Of a stretch of DNA of 64,000 nt, positions 9,043-18,502 are shown piece by piece. The position numbers and the translations under genes were made by a program. The notes beneath the pieces were generated by a model, which worked only from the letters and a program-made list of their open reading frames with translations, did no database searches and had not been told where the DNA came from. Position 1 is the first letter of the stretch. Every line of letters starts with the position of its first letter. Origin of the DNA: Porphyrobacter sp. (lineage in GTDB: Bacteria > Pseudomonadota > Alphaproteobacteria > Sphingomonadales > Sphingomonadaceae); assembly GCA_016125555.1 (NCBI GenBank), contig WGLN01000008.1, positions 124,001 through 188,000 on the forward strand, read 5' to 3'.

Positions 9043-10401
9043 GTGAAACGCACTTTCCTTCGCCTTGCCGCCCTCGCCACCGGCGCGGTGCTGGCATCCG
9101 CTCCGGCCTTCGCAGCGCCCGTCGCCGAGGCCGCGGCTGCCGTGCCCAATCCGGGCAACAACGCCTGGATGATGACCTCCACCATCCTCGTGCTGCTGAT
9201 GATCCTGCCGGGCCTGGCGCTGTTCTACGGCGGGTTGACCCGCTCGAAGAACATGCTCTCGACCATGACGCAGATCGGCGCGACCGCGTGTCTCGCCATG
9301 CTGATCTGGGTGATGTGGGGCTACAGCCTCGCCTTCGGCCCGGAATCGACCGGAGCGCTGAGCCAGTTCATCTCGACCGGGAGCTACTTCCTCTCCTCGG
9401 TCACCTCGGACACCACCGCCGCGACCTTCAGCGACGAGGTGATCAGCGAATATGTGTTCGTCTGCTTCCAGATGACCTTCGCCGCGATCACCGCCGCGCT
9501 GATCCTCGGCTCGACGGCGGAGCGCATGAAGTTCTCCGCGACCATGATGTTCGTCGCGATCTGGCTGACGATCGTCTACTTCCCGATTGCGCACATGGTG
9601 TGGGCTGGCGGCGGCTTCCTGTTCGAAGGCGGCATGTTCGGGCTTGATGTCCCGGCTGCGCTCGATTTCGCGGGCGGCACCGTGGTGCACATCAACGCAG
9701 GTGTTTCGGGCCTCGTGCTCGCCTACCTCCTCGGCAAGCGCAAGGGCTACCCGACCGAGCCGATGCCGCCGCACAGCCTGACGCTGACCATGGTCGGCAC
9801 GGGCCTGCTGTGGGTGGGCTGGTTCGGCTTCAACGCCGGCTCGCAACTCGAAGCCGACGGCACCGCGGGCCTCGCCATGATCAACACCTTCGTCGCCACG
9901 GCGGCGGGCGGCCTCGCGTGGATGCTGGCCGAGAAGCTGGCCGGCCACAAGGGTTCGGCGCTGGGCTTCTGCTCGGGCGTGATCGCCGGCCTCGTCGCGG
10001 TCACTCCGGCGGCAGGCAACTCGGGCCCGTTCGGGGCGATCCTGCTCGGCATCATCGCCGCGGTGGTGTGCTTCTTCGTGGTCTCGAAGGTCAAGGCGAA
10101 GCTCGGTGTCGACGACTCGCTCGATGCTTTCGGCATCCACGGCGTGGGCGGTATCATCGGCGCGATCGGCACCGGGATTGTCTACTCGCCGGCGCTCGGC
10201 GGGCCGGGCGGTGATGACTTCGTGATGGGCACGCAGGTCACCACCCAGATCATCGCGGTGCTCGTCGCGATCGGCTGGGCCGCCGTGGGCACGCTGATCG
10301 CAGGCTTCATCACCAAGGCGACCGTGGGCCTCCGGGTCGACGAAGAGACCGAAGTCAACGGCCTCGACATCTCCGAACACGGGGAGCGGGCCTACAACTA
10401 A
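9043..10401 (+). CDS. amtB: Ammonium transporter
   Basis: A 452-residue inner-membrane ammonium channel. The GTG at 9043 is preceded by AAGGGGA and begins a signal peptide (VKRTFLRLAALATGAVLASAP), as in other AmtB proteins. Eleven membrane helices follow. Family marks include the FYGGLTRSKNML segment, the twin-histidine pore helix DFAGGTVVHINAG, and DDSLDAFGIHGVGG with the second pore histidine. Earlier ATG codons at 8950 lie inside glnK and are rejected. It is co-transcribed with glnK, and a compound hairpin follows 4 bp after the stop. Confidence 0.95.
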   Translation: MKRTFLRLAALATGAVLASAPAFAAPVAEAAAAVPNPGNNAWMMTSTILVLLMILPGLALFYGGLTRSKNMLSTMTQIGATACLAMLIWVMWGYSLAFGPESTGALSQFISTGSYFLSSVTSDTTAATFSDEVISEYVFVCFQMTFAAITAALILGSTAERMKFSATMMFVAIWLTIVYFPIAHMVWAGGGFLFEGGMFGLDVPAALDFAGGTVVHINAGVSGLVLAYLLGKRKGYPTEPMPPHSLTLTMVGTGLLWVGWFGFNAGSQLEADGTAGLAMINTFVATAAGGLAWMLAEKLAGHKGSALGFCSGVIAGLVAVTPAAGNSGPFGAILLGIIAAVVCFFVVSKVKAKLGVDDSLDAFGIHGVGGIIGAIGTGIVYSPALGGPGGDDFVMGTQVTTQIIAVLVAIGWAAVGTLIAGFITKATVGLRVDEETEVNGLDISEHGERAYN

Positions 10402-10405
10402 GGGA

Positions 10406-10449
10406 GTGTCGCGCGAAAAGTGGGAACCGGTTTTCGCCTTTCGCGACAC
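10406..10449. repeat. Compound palindromic element after amtB
   Basis: Outer arms GTGTCGCG (10406-10413) and CGCGACAC (10442-10449) enclose inner arms GCGAAAA (10413-10419) and TTTTCGC (10431-10437) around a GTGGGAACCGG core. The core type (AAAAGTGGGAACCGGTTTT) is, to my knowledge, a dispersed intergenic palindrome in alphaproteobacteria. It begins 5 bp after the amtB stop and probably forms the 3' end structure of its mRNA. There is only one copy in this window. Confidence 0.6.
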
Positions 10450-10550
10450 GACCAGAAAGAAACACCAGCTTGGCGGGGGGAGGACCTCTCTCTCCCTCTC
10501 CCCTTCCCCCGCCTCACCGCGTTCCTCCTGCGAACGAACAGACTGAACAT

Positions 10551-10591
10551 GGCCGGAGCGGCGACAAGCCCTCCGGCCTTTTTTTGTTTTT
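10551..10591 (+). terminator. Rho-independent terminator downstream of amtB
   Basis: GGCCGGAG (10551-10558) and CTCCGGCC (10571-10578) form a perfect 8-bp stem with a 12-nt loop, followed by eight T residues, a G and five more T residues. It is oriented for plus-strand transcripts and would end glnK-amtB about 150 bp after the amtB stop. Confidence 0.85.
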
Positions 10592-10724
10592 CGACCCCGC
10601 CTCCGCGGGGTCGTCCTCGGCGCTGTTCCCTCCGCTTCGCTACGGGGCGCCTGCGGGCGCGCGGTCGCGCTTGCGGCCCGCCCTTCGGCGGGCCGAGGTC
10701 AGCGCAACTTCTTGAGCGTCGGTC
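10592..10724. other. Hairpin-rich tail of the amtB-GMC intergenic region
   Basis: The 323-bp gap between amtB and the converging GMC gene holds the palindrome and terminator described separately, then two more perfect stems: CGACCCC/GGGGTCG (10592-10613) and GGCCCGCC/GGCGGGCC with a CTTC loop (10675-10694). No coding region or promoter is evident. The second stem is 31 bp beyond the GMC stop and could end that minus-strand transcript, although no T-run follows it. Confidence 0.5.
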
Positions 10725-12314
10725 TTAGACCCGCTCAGCTTCCATCACGAAGTCGGCACAGCGTTCGCCGATCATGATGCTCGGCGCATTGGTGTTGCCG
10801 CTGACGAGCTTGGGCATGATGCTGGCATCGGCCACCCACAGCCCTTCAAGACCGTTGAGCTTGAGCGTCGGATCGACCACCGCATCTGCGTCGGCCCCCA
10901 TCCGGCAGGTGCCGACCGGGTGATAGACAGTGTCGGCACGGCTGCGGATCAGATCGTCGAGTGCCGCATCATCGTCGAGGTCGACGGGATGACGGTCCTT
11001 CGGCCCGAAAGCCTGGAGCGCCGGAGCCTCTGCAATGCGGTGCGACAGGCGCACGCCGGCGCGAAGAACCGCCATGTCGCGTTCGTCATCAAGGAAGTTG
11101 GGGTCGATCACCGGCGCGGCGGCCGCATCGGGCGATCCCAGCCGCACGATCCCGCGGCTTTCGGGGCGCAGCACGCAGGCGTGGAGCGAGAAACCATGCG
11201 CCTTGACCTTCTCGCGCCCGTGGTCCTCGAGCACCGCGGGGACGAAGTGCCACTGCACGTCGGGCGCAGGCGCATCGGGCATCACGGTCCAGAACCCGCC
11301 GGCCTCGGCATAGGGCGTGGTCATCACGCCGGAGCGCTTGCGGCGGTGTTCGACGATTGCCGCGGCCATTTTCAAGGTTCCCTTGAGCGTCTGGCCCATC
11401 GGCACATCGCTCTCGGTCTCCCAGCCGGAGACATAGTCGATATGATCCTGCAATTCGCTGCCGACCGCCGGACGATCGAGCACCACCTCGATGCCGTGCG
11501 CCTTGAGATGGTCGGCCGGACCGATGCCGGACAGCATCAGGATCTGCGGCGAATTGAACGCGCCCGCGCTGAGCACCACGCCGCGCCGGGCGAGCAGGGT
11601 CTCTGACTTGCCGCCCCGGCGGATCTGCACGCCGGTCACGCGGCCGCCCTCGATCACCAGCTTTTCGACCAGCGTGTCGGTGCGAACGGCGAAGTTGCCC
11701 TGTTCGCGGATCGGCTCGACATAGGCGCGCGCCGCCGACCAGCGTTCGCCCTTATGCTGGGTCACCTGGTAGAGGCCGAAACCGTCCTGGCGCTCGCCAT
11801 TGAAATCGGCATTGGTGCGCAGCTGGAGTTCGGCTGCCGCCTCGACAAAGGCGCGGGAGACAGGGTTGGCGGCCGTCTGGTCGGACACGAACAGGGGGCC
11901 GCCTGCGCCATGGTAATCGTCGCCACCGCGCTCGTTGGCCTCCGCGCGCTTGAAATAGGGCAGCACGTCGTCATAGGCCCAGCCGGTGCAGCCCATCGCT
12001 GCCCAGTTGTCGTAATCCCAGCGGTTGCCACGGATGTAGACCATGGCGTTGATCGCCGACGATCCGCCCAGTCCACGCCCCCGCGGTTGATAACCGATAC
12101 GGCCGTTAAGCCCTTTCTGCGGCACGGTTTCGAAGCGGTAATTGGCGTTCTTGAGCAGGAAAGGCATGAAGCCCGGCGTCTTGACGAGGATGTTGTCGTT
12201 GCGTCCACCTGCTTCCAGCAGGCACACCCGCCGCGTGCCGTCAACCGCTAGGCGTCCGGCGACAGCGCTGCCGGCACTGCCACCGCCGATGACGATGTAG
12301 TCGAAGCTTTCCAT
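10725..12314 (-). CDS. GMC-family FAD-dependent oxidoreductase (choline/alcohol dehydrogenase type)
   Basis: A 529-residue flavoenzyme. The N-terminal dinucleotide-binding motif is [16 protein letters not shown], the GMC signature 1 is [20 protein letters not shown], and signature 2 is [16 protein letters not shown]. The active-site pair lies in [11 protein letters not shown] and the C-terminal ISGNTNAP-type segment ([17 protein letters not shown]). It resembles BetA and medium-chain alcohol dehydrogenases, but there are no other betaine genes nearby, so the substrate is open. It is followed on the same strand by no gene and preceded by a sterol-desaturase-family gene, which may supply or share a lipid or alcohol substrate. 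Confidence 0.9.
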   Translation of the reverse strand: MESFDYIVIGGGSAGSAVAGRLAVDGTRRVCLLEAGGRNDNILVKTPGFMPFLLKNANYRFETVPQKGLNGRIGYQPRGRGLGGSSAINAMVYIRGNRWDYDNWAAMGCTGWAYDDVLPYFKRAEANERGGDDYHGAGGPLFVSDQTAANPVSRAFVEAAAELQLRTNADFNGERQDGFGLYQVTQHKGERWSAARAYVEPIREQGNFAVRTDTLVEKLVIEGGRVTGVQIRRGGKSETLLARRGVVLSAGAFNSPQILMLSGIGPADHLKAHGIEVVLDRPAVGSELQDHIDYVSGWETESDVPMGQTLKGTLKMAAAIVEHRRKRSGVMTTPYAEAGGFWTVMPDAPAPDVQWHFVPAVLEDHGREKVKAHGFSLHACVLRPESRGIVRLGSPDAAAAPVIDPNFLDDERDMAVLRAGVRLSHRIAEAPALQAFGPKDRHPVDLDDDAALDDLIRSRADTVYHPVGTCRMGADADAVVDPTLKLNGLEGLWVADASIMPKLVSGNTNAPSIMIGERCADFVMEAERV

Positions 12315-12338
12315 GATCTCTCCCTTTGGAAGAAGAGA

Positions 12339-13301
12339 CTAGGCAGCTTCGCCGAGGTCCGCAATCCGGTTTCGATCCGCCACTGATGTTGCCGCCGACG
12401 CAACCCCTGTGCCGGTGCGTGCAAGCCAGCTTGCGCGGATCATGTCCGATGTCTCGCGGCTGCCGTCATGGCTCCAGCCGGGCTCGCGCAGCAGGTAGGA
12501 GAGCTTGTGCCGCCACGGGGCGCGCCAGATGTCGGCGAGCATCCCGATCCATTCGTGGAACACCGCCCACAGCAGATTGAAGCTGCCGAGCTGCTTGACG
12601 ATGCCGTAGCGGATCGGCTCGTCGTCCACCTCCGGCTCGAAGGTGCCGAACATCCGGTCCCAGACGATGAACACGCCCGCGTAGTTGCGATCGAGATAGC
12701 GCGGGTTGGTGGCGTGGTGGACGCGGTGGTGCGAGGGGGTGTTCATCACCGCCTCAAACCAGCGCGGCATCCGCTTGATCGCCTCGGTGTGGATCCAGAA
12801 CTGGTATATGAGGTTGAACCCGCCGCAGATCGCGATCATCGCGGGATGGAAGCCGAGCAGCACCAGCGGCACCGCGAACAGGAAGCCGAAGGTGAACATT
12901 CCGGTCCAGGTCTGACGCAGCGCGGTCGAGAGGTTGTAGTGCTGGCTCGAATGGTGATTGACGTGGCTCGCCCACATCCAGCGGATGCGGTGCCCGGCGC
13001 GGTGGACCCAGTAATATTTGAGATCGTCGAGCACGAAGCAGACCGGCCAGGCCCACCACACCGTCCACCATTCGGGGCCGAAGTCGAAGACGCGGTATTC
13101 GTAGGCGGCGAGGAACACGGTCAGGGCAAAGCCGCCCAGCAGCGCCCCGGCGACGGTCGAGCCGAGGCCGAAGGCGAGGCTGACCAGCGTGTCTTTCGGC
13201 TCATAGGCCTCCGGCGCGCGCAGCTTCGCCCAGATCATCTCGGCCAGCACTGCCACCACGAACAGCGGCACGGCATATTGGGTGGGATCGAGGTCAGGCA
13301 T
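12339..13301 (-). CDS. Sterol desaturase / fatty acid hydroxylase family protein
   Basis: A 320-residue integral-membrane di-iron oxygenase. The histidine clusters are HRAGHR, HVNHHSSQ and HHRVHHATN, set among several membrane helices. This is the FA_hydroxylase pattern used by sterol desaturases, carotenoid hydroxylases and sphingolipid hydroxylases. The sphingolipid genes at 37-39 kb make a hydroxylated lipid plausible but give no proof. It overlaps the preceding small gene by 8 bp and lies 24 bp from the GMC gene, which suggests one operon of four genes. Confidence 0.88.
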   Translation of the reverse strand: MPDLDPTQYAVPLFVVAVLAEMIWAKLRAPEAYEPKDTLVSLAFGLGSTVAGALLGGFALTVFLAAYEYRVFDFGPEWWTVWWAWPVCFVLDDLKYYWVHRAGHRIRWMWASHVNHHSSQHYNLSTALRQTWTGMFTFGFLFAVPLVLLGFHPAMIAICGGFNLIYQFWIHTEAIKRMPRWFEAVMNTPSHHRVHHATNPRYLDRNYAGVFIVWDRMFGTFEPEVDDEPIRYGIVKQLGSFNLLWAVFHEWIGMLADIWRAPWRHKLSYLLREPGWSHDGSRETSDMIRASWLARTGTGVASAATSVADRNRIADLGEAA

Positions 13302-13704
13302 GGCCCGCTCCGTTTAGCCCATCGATGGCCGCCGCCCAAGCCCGCGGTTCATCGAGCATCAGCGCGACCCTGCCGAAGCGCGGCTCGCCGCAGTCGACCT
13401 CGAGCATCTCGGCCGCGGACCGCGTCCGCGCTCCGGGGCCGAGCAGGCGTCCGGCGAAGCGGTTGCCGTGGCGCTTGATCAGCATGATGCGCCCCGCCGC
13501 GTCGCGGGCGAGCGCCGCGCGGCCTTCGGCATCGCGCGCGATGGCGGTCGGGACAAAGCCGTCGGCGATCTCGTCCGCAACCCGCCGGACCGCCTCGTCG
13601 CTGTCGAGCCGCGGCATGCCGCCGAGCTTCAGCCAGTATGCAAGACCCGCAAGCGCGAGAATCGCCACCAGCGAGCCGCCGAACTGGAGCAGGAGGGGGT
13701 GCAT
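13294..13704 (-). CDS. Small membrane-anchored protein of unknown function
   Basis: A 136-residue protein starting MHPLLLQFGGSLVAILALAG, with one N-terminal membrane helix followed by a soluble domain containing VADEIADGFVPTAIARDAEGRA. I do not recognise the family. The ATG at 13704 was chosen over an open extension to 13869, which overlaps the upstream gene and is arginine-rich shadow sequence. It overlaps the start of the desaturase-family gene by 8 bp, so it is probably an accessory of that operon. Confidence 0.7.
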   Translation of the reverse strand: MHPLLLQFGGSLVAILALAGLAYWLKLGGMPRLDSDEAVRRVADEIADGFVPTAIARDAEGRAALARDAAGRIMLIKRHGNRFAGRLLGPGARTRSAAEMLEVDCGEPRFGRVALMLDEPRAWAAAIDGLNGAGHA

Positions 13705-13718
13705 CTTGCGCGCGGCGC

Positions 13719-14150
13719 TCAGCGCGCTGCGAGCATGTCGAGCATGGCACGGATCGGGCCGATGTCGTATCCGGCCCGCATCGCCGCGCGCGCGATGGCT
13801 TCGGGATCTCCGCCCTGCTTGGCGCTCGCGAGCGCCCACAGGAACGTGGAACGGGTGCCCGAGCGGCAATAGGCGAGAATCGGTCCCTCGGCCTGTTCCA
13901 TCGCGGCGATCATCGCATCGACCTGCGGCTCGCTGAAGCCCGAATGGCCGATCGGGATCTCGACATAGTTGAGCCCCGCCGCCGCCGCCGCATCGGCGAT
14001 CGCCGCGCCCTGCGGCGCGTCCGGATCCTCGCCATCGGGACGATTGTTGACGATCATTGCCACGCCCGAGTTCGCCGCTTCGGCGACGTCGCCGAGCTCA
14101 AGTTGCGGACTGACAAGCATATTTTCCGACAACCTGCGAAATTCGCCCAT
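13719..14150 (-). CDS. TIGR01244-type sulfurtransferase / phosphatase-like protein
   Basis: A 143-residue protein with a dual-specificity-phosphatase-like fold. The P-loop is YCRSGTRSTFLWALA, with the reactive cysteine before SGTRS. The N-terminal MGEFRRLSENMLVSPQL and the NNRPDGEDPDAPQG segment match the family found as the N-terminal domain of Blh-type beta-lactamase-like hydrolases. Here it stands alone. The family is linked to sulfide or persulfide metabolism, but no sulfur genes are near. It is probably the first gene of the minus-strand group 14150-10725. Confidence 0.8.
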   Translation of the reverse strand: MGEFRRLSENMLVSPQLELGDVAEAANSGVAMIVNNRPDGEDPDAPQGAAIADAAAAAGLNYVEIPIGHSGFSEPQVDAMIAAMEQAEGPILAYCRSGTRSTFLWALASAKQGGDPEAIARAAMRAGYDIGPIRAMLDMLAAR

Positions 14151-14425
14151 GCTCTGCTCCCGCGCTTTCCGACCCTGACGGGTCTCGTCATGCCCAAGCC
14201 CGCGGGTTCGCACAAGCGCCTCGGTCGATGGGTCGCCCGAAGCTCGGGGCGACGCGCGGCGCACCTCGGTAAAATCATTCGCAAAGCAACTCTTTGTGCG
14301 CTATGCTCCACAGATAAATGCGTTCCGGACTTTTTTGGCCCGGCGCGTCTGTATCCGGTGCGGCTCACTGTCCACGCCACCGGTACATCGGAGGCGGGGC
14401 AGTGTGGCAAGGTACGTTCTGATAT

Positions 14426-15190
14426 ATGGGTTACGATAGGGGACGCCGGCGCGGACGCGACAAGCGCGACGGTTTCGGCGAAGACGGTTTCGATCCTTTC
14501 GGCGGCGGAAATGACGGTTTCCCGCCCCCGCGCGATTTCGGCAGCGGTGACCGCTTCGGCGGTGGAGACAGGTTCGGTGGGGGCGATCGCTTCGGTGGCG
14601 GCGGTGGCGGCGACCGGTTCGGCGGCGGCGGTCCGCGCGGCCCCGGCGGCGGCGGCCCGCGCGGCGGCGGTGGCGGTGGTGGCGGCTTCAGCCGCATGCC
14701 CGCCCAGATCGTCGGCACCGGCAAGGGCACCGTGAAGTTCTTCAACGCCCAGAAGGGTTTCGGCTTCATCCAGCAGGAAGGCGGCGGAGAGGATGTGTTC
14801 GTGCACATCTCCGCGGTCGAGCGGGCCGGACTTGAAGGTCTCGCCGAAGGGCAGGAGCTCCAGTACAACCTCGTCGATCGCGGCGGGAAGGTGTCGGCGC
14901 AGGACCTGCAGATCGTCGGTGACGTGATCGCCGCGCCGCAGAAGCCCGCTGCCCCGCAGCGCGAGCTGACGGGTGAGCGCGCCAAGGGCACGGTCAAGTT
15001 CTTCAACGCGATGAAGGGCTTCGGCTTTCTCGTTCGTGACGATGGCCAGCCGGATGCCTTCGTGCACATCAGCGCGGTCGAGCGTTCGGGCCTCGCCGGC
15101 ATCAACGAGGGCGAGCGCTACGAATTCGATCTCGAGGTCGATCGCCGGGGCAAGTATTCGGCTGTCAACCTCGTGCCGGTCGAAGGCTGA
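14426..15190 (+). CDS. Double cold-shock-domain protein with Gly/Phe/Arg-rich N-terminus
   Basis: A 254-residue RNA-binding protein. Residues 1-~90 are low complexity, with repeats of the type GDRFGGG and GGGPRG ending in a poly-Gly run. Two cold-shock domains follow, each with RNP1 (QKGFGFI; MKGFGFL) and RNP2 (DVFVHIS; DAFVHIS), joined by a Pro/Ala linker. Two-domain CspA-like proteins are common in alphaproteobacteria. The RGG/FG-like tail is unusual and resembles eukaryotic condensate-forming RNA-binding proteins. It has its own region upstream and a terminator-like hairpin downstream. Confidence 0.93.
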   Translation: MGYDRGRRRGRDKRDGFGEDGFDPFGGGNDGFPPPRDFGSGDRFGGGDRFGGGDRFGGGGGGDRFGGGGPRGPGGGGPRGGGGGGGGFSRMPAQIVGTGKGTVKFFNAQKGFGFIQQEGGGEDVFVHISAVERAGLEGLAEGQELQYNLVDRGGKVSAQDLQIVGDVIAAPQKPAAPQRELTGERAKGTVKFFNAMKGFGFLVRDDGQPDAFVHISAVERSGLAGINEGERYEFDLEVDRRGKYSAVNLVPVEG

Positions 15191-15255
15191 GCGCACCCCT
15201 TTTCGCGCCCGGCCCCATTTGACGGGCGCGGCGCAGGGTATTAGATGAATCGCGG

Positions 15256-15290
15256 ATGGCGGCTCTGTTGGAGGGCCGCCATTTGCTTTT
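15256..15290 (+). terminator. Probable terminator after the cold-shock gene / argD leader hairpin
   Basis: ATGGCGGC (15256-15263) and GCCGCCAT (15275-15282) form a perfect 8-bp stem with an 11-nt loop, followed by TTGCTTTT. It lies 65 bp after the cold-shock stop and 35 bp before the argD start, so it could end the first gene or act as an attenuator in the arg transcript. Confidence 0.65.
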
Positions 15291-15324
15291 GCCCCGCTCT
15301 CTTAACGATTTCAGGAAATTGCCG

Positions 15325-16524
15325 ATGTCTACACCAGCGCTCATGCCCGTCTATCCGCGTTGCGGCGTGCGGCCGGTGCGCGGCGAGCACTGTCACCTCA
15401 TCGACGAGGACGGCACCCGCTATCTCGACTTCGCGAGCGGCATCGCGGTCAACCTGCTGGGCCATTCGCACGAGGGCCTGATCGGCGCGATCCAGAAGCA
15501 GGCCGAGACGCTGATGCACGTCTCCAACCTCTATGGCAGCCCGCAGGGTGAACGGCTCGCGCAGCTGCTCGTCAACGCCACTTTCGGCGACACGGTGTTC
15601 TTCACCAATTCCGGGGCGGAAGCGGTGGAGGCGGCGATCAAGACCGCGCGCGCCTATCACCAGAACGCGGGTGAGGCGGGGGACAAGAACCGTTTCGAGC
15701 TGATCACCTTCCACAACGCCTTCCACGGGCGCACCATGGCGACCATCAGCGCCTCGAACCAGGAGAAGATGCACCACGGCTTCTCGCCGCTGCTCGCCGG
15801 GTTCAAATATGCGCCCTTCGACGATCTCGAGGCGGCCAAGGCGCTGATCGGCCCCAACACCGCAGGCTTTCTCGTCGAGCCGATCCAGGGCGAGGGTGGC
15901 ATCCGCCCGGCCTCGCAGGAATTCATGAAGGGCCTGCGCGCACTTGCCGACGAGCATGACCTGATGCTGGTGCTCGACGAGGTGCAGTGCGGCGTGGCGC
16001 GCACCGGCACGCTCTACGCCTATGAGCAATACGGGATCGAGCCGGACATTCTCGCCACCGCGAAGGGAATCGGCGGGGGTTTCCCGCTCGGCGCCTGCAT
16101 CGCCACCGAGAAGGCCGCCCGCGGCATGACCTTCGGCACCCACGGTTCGACCTATGGCGGCAATCCGCTGGCGATGGCGGCGGGCACGGCCGTGATGGAA
16201 GCGGTCGCCAACGAACCCTTCCTCGCAGAGGTGCGGGCCAAGGGGGAGCGGCTGCGCAAGGGGCTCGAACAGTTCATCGGCAACTATCCCGAGCTGTTCG
16301 AGCTGGTGCGCGGGATGGGCCTGATGCTCGGCATCAAGATGAAGGTCGAAAGCCGCCCCTTCTTCGTCCACCTGCGGGACAATCACCAGCTGCTGACGGT
16401 GGCTGCGGGCGACAACACACTGCGCATCCTTCCGCCGCTGGTGATCGGCGATGCCGAGATCGACGAGTTCTTCGACAAGCTTTCGGCCGGCGCTGCAAGC
16501 TACAAGGTGCCCGAACCGGCATGA
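15325..16524 (+). CDS. argD: Acetylornithine aminotransferase
   Basis: A 399-residue class III PLP aminotransferase making N-acetylornithine in arginine synthesis; it may also serve as the DapC succinyl-DAP enzyme. Marks are [12 protein letters not shown], the phosphate-binding [24 protein letters not shown], the [13 protein letters not shown] region and the PLP lysine in [14 protein letters not shown]. The ATG at 15325 ([13 protein letters not shown]) was chosen with AGGAAA upstream; an open extension to 15256 runs through the hairpin. It overlaps argF by 4 bp. Confidence 0.95.
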   Translation: MSTPALMPVYPRCGVRPVRGEHCHLIDEDGTRYLDFASGIAVNLLGHSHEGLIGAIQKQAETLMHVSNLYGSPQGERLAQLLVNATFGDTVFFTNSGAEAVEAAIKTARAYHQNAGEAGDKNRFELITFHNAFHGRTMATISASNQEKMHHGFSPLLAGFKYAPFDDLEAAKALIGPNTAGFLVEPIQGEGGIRPASQEFMKGLRALADEHDLMLVLDEVQCGVARTGTLYAYEQYGIEPDILATAKGIGGGFPLGACIATEKAARGMTFGTHGSTYGGNPLAMAAGTAVMEAVANEPFLAEVRAKGERLRKGLEQFIGNYPELFELVRGMGLMLGIKMKVESRPFFVHLRDNHQLLTVAAGDNTLRILPPLVIGDAEIDEFFDKLSAGAASYKVPEPA

Positions 16525-17471
16525 GCGAGGTCGGGGGGCAGATTCGGCACTTCCTCGATCTCGAGGATGCCGGGGCCGACGATATCGCCGCGATGATCGC
16601 CGATGCGATCGATCGCAAGGACGCGCGTGCCGGCAGGCCCAAGGGGGCGCCGGATGCCGATGCGCCGCTCGCCGGCCGCGTGCTGGCGCTGGTCTTCGAG
16701 AAGAGCTCGACCCGCACGCGGGTCAGCTTCGACATCGCGATGCGCCAGCTCGGCGGCTCGGTGTTGCTGCTTGATTCGGCGTCGAGCCAGCTCGGCCGTG
16801 GCGAGAGCATCGCCGACACCGCGCGGGTGCTGAGCCGGATGGTCGATGGCATCATGCTGCGCACCGACGATCACGCCAAGATCGAGGAAATGGCGCGCCA
16901 CGCAACGGTGCCGGTGATCAACGGCCTGACCGACCGTTCGCACCCCTGCCAGATCGTCGCCGACCTGCTGACCGTGATCGAGCACGGCAAGGCGCTGCCC
17001 GGGCTCGAGGTCGCGTGGTTCGGGGACGGCAACAACGTTCTGCACTCGATCCTCGAGGCGGCGGGGCTGTTCATGTTCAACGTCCGGGTGGCGACGCCCG
17101 CCGGATACGAGCCCGATCCGACCTTCGTGGCATTGGCGCGCGCCGGCGGGGCGCAGGTGACGCTGACGCAGGACGCGCGTGCCGCCGCGCGGGGGGCGGA
17201 CCTGCTCGTCACCGATACCTGGATTTCGATGGGTCAGGCCGATGCGGCGGAGAAGCGCGCCGCGATGACGCCCTACCGGGTCGATGCCGCGCTGATGGCT
17301 GAAGCCAAGCCGGATGCGCTGTTCCTCCACTGCCTGCCGGCGCATATCGGCGACGAGGTCAGCGAGGAGGTCTTCGAGAGTCCGCGCTCGGTGGTCTTCG
17401 ACGAGGCGGAAAACCGCATCCACGCGCAGAAATCCGTGCTGTTGTGGAGCTTCGGCCTGCTCGGCAGCTAG
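16521..17471 (+). CDS. argF: Ornithine carbamoyltransferase
   Basis: A 316-residue enzyme that makes citrulline from ornithine and carbamoyl phosphate in arginine synthesis. The carbamoyl phosphate motif is [11 protein letters not shown], the HPCQ motif is in [12 protein letters not shown], ornithine contacts are in DTWISMGQ, and the C-terminal catalytic cysteine is in [13 protein letters not shown]. Its ATG overlaps the argD stop (ATGA), so the two are translationally coupled. Start length and motif order fit the family fully. Confidence 0.96.
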   Translation: MSEVGGQIRHFLDLEDAGADDIAAMIADAIDRKDARAGRPKGAPDADAPLAGRVLALVFEKSSTRTRVSFDIAMRQLGGSVLLLDSASSQLGRGESIADTARVLSRMVDGIMLRTDDHAKIEEMARHATVPVINGLTDRSHPCQIVADLLTVIEHGKALPGLEVAWFGDGNNVLHSILEAAGLFMFNVRVATPAGYEPDPTFVALARAGGAQVTLTQDARAAARGADLLVTDTWISMGQADAAEKRAAMTPYRVDAALMAEAKPDALFLHCLPAHIGDEVSEEVFESPRSVVFDEAENRIHAQKSVLLWSFGLLGS

Positions 17472-17527
17472 CAGGCCGGCTGCCGCTCGTGCAGCGGGGT
17501 CTTCCGCGCGTCACCATCAGTCCCCAT

Positions 17528-18427
17528 ATGCGGGTCATGCAGGACGTAATCGAGACCTATTCCGACAAGTTGCTGGGCTTCACCCTCCCGGGCCGCAATG
17601 CGCGCGGACGCGCGGTGCGGCTCGACGACGTGCTCGAGGAGGTGCTGTCTGCGCACGACTATCCGGCGCCGATCACCCATCTTCTCGGTGAGGCGCTGGT
17701 GCTCGCCGCGCTGATGGGCGGGCTGCTCAAGGGCGAGCAGGCGCAGATGACCATGCAGGCCCAGACGAATGGCGGGATCGTCAGTCTGCTGGTTTGCGAT
17801 TATCGCGCCGGCGCGCTGCGCGGCTATTGCGACTTCGACGCCGAGCGGCTTGCGAGCCTGGGTGCCAACCCGACGCTTTCGGCGCTGTTCGGGGAAGGCT
17901 ATCTTGCGATCACCTTCGAGACCGAGGGCCGGCAGCGCTATCAGGGGATCGTGCCGCTCGAGGGCAGCAGTCTCGCCGAGGCTTGCGAAGTCTATTTCAG
18001 CCAGTCGGAACAGATCCCGACGCTGATCCGCGTCGCCAGTCGCGCCGGAGCCGGGGGGCGCGTGGCCGGGGGGCTGCTGGTGCAGCATCTTGCCGACGGT
18101 GAGGAAGGGCGCGAGCGCCTGCACGTGCGGATGGATCATCCCGACTGGGAGCATGTCGCGATCCTCGCCGGGACGATCAGCCACGAGGAACTGCTCGACC
18201 CGGCGCTCTCACTCGAGGCGATCGCCTGGCGGCTGTTCCACGAGGAGGACGAGGTGCGGGTGCAGCGCGGCGCGGCACTGACGCGCGGATGCCGTTGCAG
18301 CGCCGAGCATTACGCCACGATCATCGCCCGGTTCCCACCCGAGGATCAGGCCGCGATGCGCAACGAGGACGGTATCGTGGTTGTCGATTGCGCGTTCTGT
18401 TCTCGGCAGTTCGAGCTGTCGGTCTAG
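17528..18427 (+). CDS. hslO: Redox-regulated chaperone Hsp33
   Basis: A 299-residue holdase that is switched on by oxidation. The C-terminal zinc-centre cysteines are in TRGCRCSAEHYA and DCAFCSRQFEL (CxC and CxxC), as required for the redox switch. The N-terminal domain holds the usual LLGEALVLAALMGGLLKGEQ segment. I placed the start at the ATG at 17528; the ATG at 17537 is equally possible. It follows argF by 56 bp on the same strand. argD-argF-hslO is a common alphaproteobacterial order. Confidence 0.93.
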   Translation: MRVMQDVIETYSDKLLGFTLPGRNARGRAVRLDDVLEEVLSAHDYPAPITHLLGEALVLAALMGGLLKGEQAQMTMQAQTNGGIVSLLVCDYRAGALRGYCDFDAERLASLGANPTLSALFGEGYLAITFETEGRQRYQGIVPLEGSSLAEACEVYFSQSEQIPTLIRVASRAGAGGRVAGGLLVQHLADGEEGRERLHVRMDHPDWEHVAILAGTISHEELLDPALSLEAIAWRLFHEEDEVRVQRGAALTRGCRCSAEHYATIIARFPPEDQAAMRNEDGIVVVDCAFCSRQFELSV

Positions 18428-18502
18428 GCGCTGGTCGATAAGCGCTTGCGGCTTGCGCGGCGAACGACGAATTCTTCCAAGCCTTACCGGCGAAAAACAG
18501 GC

